64,000 bases of DNA, taken from Pelagibacterium flavum. GTDB taxonomy: Bacteria > Pseudomonadota > Alphaproteobacteria > Rhizobiales > Devosiaceae. Every line of letters starts with the position of its first letter. Position 1 is the stretch's first letter. The notes under the pieces are model-generated. The model worked only from the letters and a program-made list of their open reading frames with translations. It was not told the DNA's origin and ran no database searches. Shown piece after piece: positions 61,361 through 64,000 of this stretch. A program made the position numbers and the translations under genes. The stretch is taken from contig NZ_CP107716.1 in the NCBI RefSeq assembly GCF_025854335.1, positions 3,651,001-3,715,000 of the forward strand. The letters are read 5' to 3'.

Positions 61361-61364
<4 letters not shown>
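60147..61364 (+). CDS. Amidohydrolase/deacetylase family metallohydrolase
   Basis: A 405-residue dihydroorotase-like amidohydrolase (the PRK09237 type). Likely metal ligands: His72 and His74 (TDIHTHIWYGG), the carbamylated Lys170 (VIVGLKVRAS), His203 (IMVHVGEPP), His226 (IVTHCFNG) and the Asp in STDLHNRSMDG. It starts right after the dppC stop and its end overlaps dppD by four bases. It probably hydrolyses an N-acyl or cyclic amide compound brought in by the transporter. It ends with a CPHCGW motif, an unusual cysteine pair. Confidence 0.87.
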
Positions 61365-62373
<1,009 letters not shown>

Positions 62374-62377
<4 letters not shown>

Positions 62378-63357
62378 GCGTCGCAATGGAAACGGCTCCG
62401 CTGCTGGCCATAGAGGGACTGGTCAAACGTTTTTCGGGACGTGGCGGCAGGACCGTTCATGCTGTCGAGGATGTGAGCTTTTCGATCAAGCGCGGCACGA
62501 CCGTGGGGCTGGTGGGCGAATCGGGATCCGGCAAGACCACGGCCGGACGCACCCTGTTGCGGCTGATCGAGCCCACCGGCGGCAAGGCGGTGTTTGACGG
62601 CGTCGATATCTTTGCGCTGTCCGAGCGCGACATGCGAGCCTATCGCCAGCGCATGCAGATCATTTTTCAGGACCCGTTCTCCTCGCTCAACCCGCGCATG
62701 CGGATCGAGGCGATCCTTGGGGAGGCGCTCGACGCCTGCAATTACCCCAAGGGCGCAAAACGCAAGGAGCGGGTTGCAGAGCTTCTGACGCTTGTGGGAC
62801 TTGCCCCCGAGCACGCCAGACGGTTCCCGCATGAATTTTCCGGCGGCCAGCGCCAGCGCATCGGGATCGCCCGGGCGCTTGCGGTCGAGCCTGAATTCGT
62901 GGTCGCCGACGAACCGGTTTCGGCGCTCGACGTCTCGGTGCAGGCGCAGGTGCTCAACTTGCTCAGCGATCTGCAGAAACGGCTGGGCCTGACGCTGCTG
63001 TTCATCGCCCATGACCTCTCGGTCGTTGAATATCTCTGTGACGAGGTGGTGGTGATGTATCTGGGGCGTGTCATGGAACGGGGCCCGTCGCGGACGGTCT
63101 ATGCCAATCCGCGCCATCCCTATACGAAGGCTCTGCTGGCCACGGCGCCGGTCCCCGATCCGACGCGCCGCCGCGAACATGTACCGCTGGCCGGCGACAT
63201 CCCCAGCCCTATCAACCCACCATCGGGATGCGTGTTTCGCACCCGCTGCCCGCATGCCGTCGCGGCGTGTGCCGAAATCATCCCGCCTACCGACCATCTG
63301 GGCGGCGATCACCACGTTGCCTGCATCCGCCACGAAGAGTTGGCGCAGGCGTCCTAG
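62374..63357 (+). CDS. dppF: Dipeptide-family ABC ATPase DppF
   Basis: A 327-residue ATPase. Walker A VGESGSGKTTAGRTLL, Q-loop QIIFQDPFSSLNPRM, signature FSGGQRQRIGIARAL, Walker B FVVADEPVSALDV, and the C-terminal CVFRTRCPHAVAAC region. It starts inside dppD (ATGA overlap). A hairpin at its stop codon separates it from ridA. Confidence 0.93.
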
Positions 63358-63389
63358 AACCCCAGCCCAGTTGAATTGGGCTAGGGTTC
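63357..63389 (+). terminator. Hairpin after dppF
   Basis: GAACCCCAGCCCA (63357-63369) pairs with TGGGCTAGGGTTC (63377-63389), 13 pairs with one C/A mismatch, loop of seven. CCTTGTTTTG follows after seven bases. It could act as a partial terminator between dppF and ridA. Confidence 0.5.
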
Positions 63390-63406
63390 CAGGTCCTTGT
63401 TTTGTC

Positions 63407-63469
63407 GTGCGATCGAACCGGAAAAGTCCGCAACTTTTCGCTTCGCGGCCCTCCGGGTCCTGATCGCAC
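63407..63469. repeat. Nested inverted repeat, REP-like
   Basis: GTGCGATC (63407-63414) pairs with GATCGCAC (63462-63469); inside, GAAAAGT (63421-63427) pairs with ACTTTTC (63433-63439), followed by a GC-rich arm. It looks like an extragenic palindromic element of the kind dispersed in Hyphomicrobiales genomes. It ends 17 bases before the ridA start. Confidence 0.5.
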
Positions 63470-63486
63470 TCTAACTGGAGTTTCCT

Positions 63487-63981
63487 ATGACTGTCTCCGA
63501 GGCGAAAAAGCGCGCGGATCAAAGCCCCTACGACCGGCTGACCGCTTTGGGGCTGACCTTGCCCCCGGCCGCGCCGCCGATCGCCAACTTCGTCACCCAT
63601 GTGATTGAAGGCAATATGCTCTATCTCTCGGGCCAGGGGCCGACCTATCCCGATGGCCGGCGCCATTCGGGCAAAGTGGGCGATGCCGTCTCCACCGAGG
63701 AGGCCTATGAACACGCCAAACTGACCGGACTCAATCTGATTGCCGTGATGGAGGAGGCGCTGGGCGATCTGGGCCGGGTGCGCCGCATCGTCAAGGTGCT
63801 GGGCATGGTCAATGCCACCGCTGACTTTATCGAGCATCCGCAGGTCATCAATGGCTGTTCGGACCTGTTCAATGCCGTATTTGCCGAGAAAGGCATTCAT
63901 GCCCGTTCGGCCGTCGGCTTTTCCTCGCTCCCCAATGCGATCACGGTGGAAATCGAAGCCATCGTGGCCATAGACATCTGA
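63487..63981 (+). CDS. RidA (YjgF) family protein
   Basis: A 164-residue RidA-family protein, slightly longer than the 130-residue canonical form, of the Rid subgroup with an N-terminal extension (MTVSEAKKRADQSPYDRLTALGLTLPP). The body shows ANFVTHVIEGNMLYLSGQGP, LIAVMEEALGDLGRVRRIVKVLGMVNA and ARSAVGFSSLPNAITVEIEAIVAI; RidA proteins hydrolyse reactive enamine/imines, and the Arg in HARSAVG is the position of its catalytic arginine. ACTGGAGTTTCCT precedes the ATG. It follows the dpp-amidohydrolase operon and may clear imines formed there. Confidence 0.9.
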   Translation: MTVSEAKKRADQSPYDRLTALGLTLPPAAPPIANFVTHVIEGNMLYLSGQGPTYPDGRRHSGKVGDAVSTEEAYEHAKLTGLNLIAVMEEALGDLGRVRRIVKVLGMVNATADFIEHPQVINGCSDLFNAVFAEKGIHARSAVGFSSLPNAITVEIEAIVAIDI

Positions 63982-63991
63982 GTACAGTTCA

Positions 63992-64000
63992 ATGACCGAT
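63992..64000 (+). CDS. Possible start of a further gene, cut by window end
   Basis: An ATG at 63992 follows the ridA stop by ten bases and opens MTD before the window ends. Spacing suggests the operon continues, but nothing can be said about the product. Confidence 0.3.

Overview
The window reads as chromosome of a GC-rich (roughly 60 %) aerobic alphaproteobacterium. Gene style (many ABC, TRAP and TTT uptake systems with tightly overlapping cistrons, a BigR/Blh sulfide module, HglS/YdiJ lysine catabolism) suggests Hyphomicrobiales, possibly the Devosia/Pelagibacterium group; that placement is inference from gene content only. I see no rRNA, tRNA, CRISPR array, prophage or replication origin.

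Layout. 1-2.3 kb: a TRAP transporter (dctPQM, minus strand, cut by the window edge). 2.7-13.8 kb: a catabolic block. On the minus strand frlD, a class I aminotransferase, an ALDH7-type aminoadipate semialdehyde dehydrogenase (amaB), 2-oxoadipate dioxygenase/decarboxylase (hglS), D-2-hydroxyglutarate dehydrogenase (ydiJ) and a LysR regulator follow each other; frlB diverges from frlD and frlC converges on frlB. Together they can take fructoselysine (an Amadori product) to glucose 6-phosphate plus lysine, and most of lysine on to 2-oxoglutarate. A palindrome of LacI type (TGnGAACGTTCnCA) lies in both frl promoter regions. 14.0-16.5 kb: a complete IS21-family element (istAB with two terminal repeats at each end), inserted just upstream of frlC.

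16.7-17.8 kb: two small proteins (PRC-barrel; exported acidic). 17.9-26.3 kb: a glycerol-3-phosphate/glycerophosphodiester-type ABC operon (ugpB-A-E, GDPD, Tat-exported PhoD, HAD phosphatase, ugpC), divergent from a SorC-type regulator with two operators 20 bp apart. 26.3-30.5 kb: a persulfide/sulfide operon (blh, bigR, two YeeE/YedE halves, DUF442 sulfurtransferase, SulP). 30.8-35.3 kb: exported alpha/beta hydrolase, AraC regulator, epoxide hydrolase, and an orphan peptide-type binding protein.

35.6-55.4 kb: a lower aromatic-degradation region built around 4-oxalomesaconate: a class I extradiol dioxygenase plus galB, galC, galD (minus strand), a LysR regulator with two DNA-binding domains, an MFS carrier, a DUF1932 dehydrogenase, a gamma-glutamyltransferase homologue, a TTT transporter with fused TctA-TctB, a TPP-dependent enzyme, a LysR, and a TetR-TAXI-TRAP-ligI operon, where LigI (2-pyrone-4,6-dicarboxylate hydrolase) makes the substrate of GalB/GalD. 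55.5-56.5 kb: CDF metal exporter. 56.7-64.0 kb: a dipeptide-type ABC operon with an embedded amidohydrolase and a RidA protein.

A recurring feature is a strong stem-loop immediately after the solute-binding-protein gene and before the permease gene in four unrelated transporter operons (dct, ugp, tct, dpp), which would fit differential mRNA stability favouring the binding protein.
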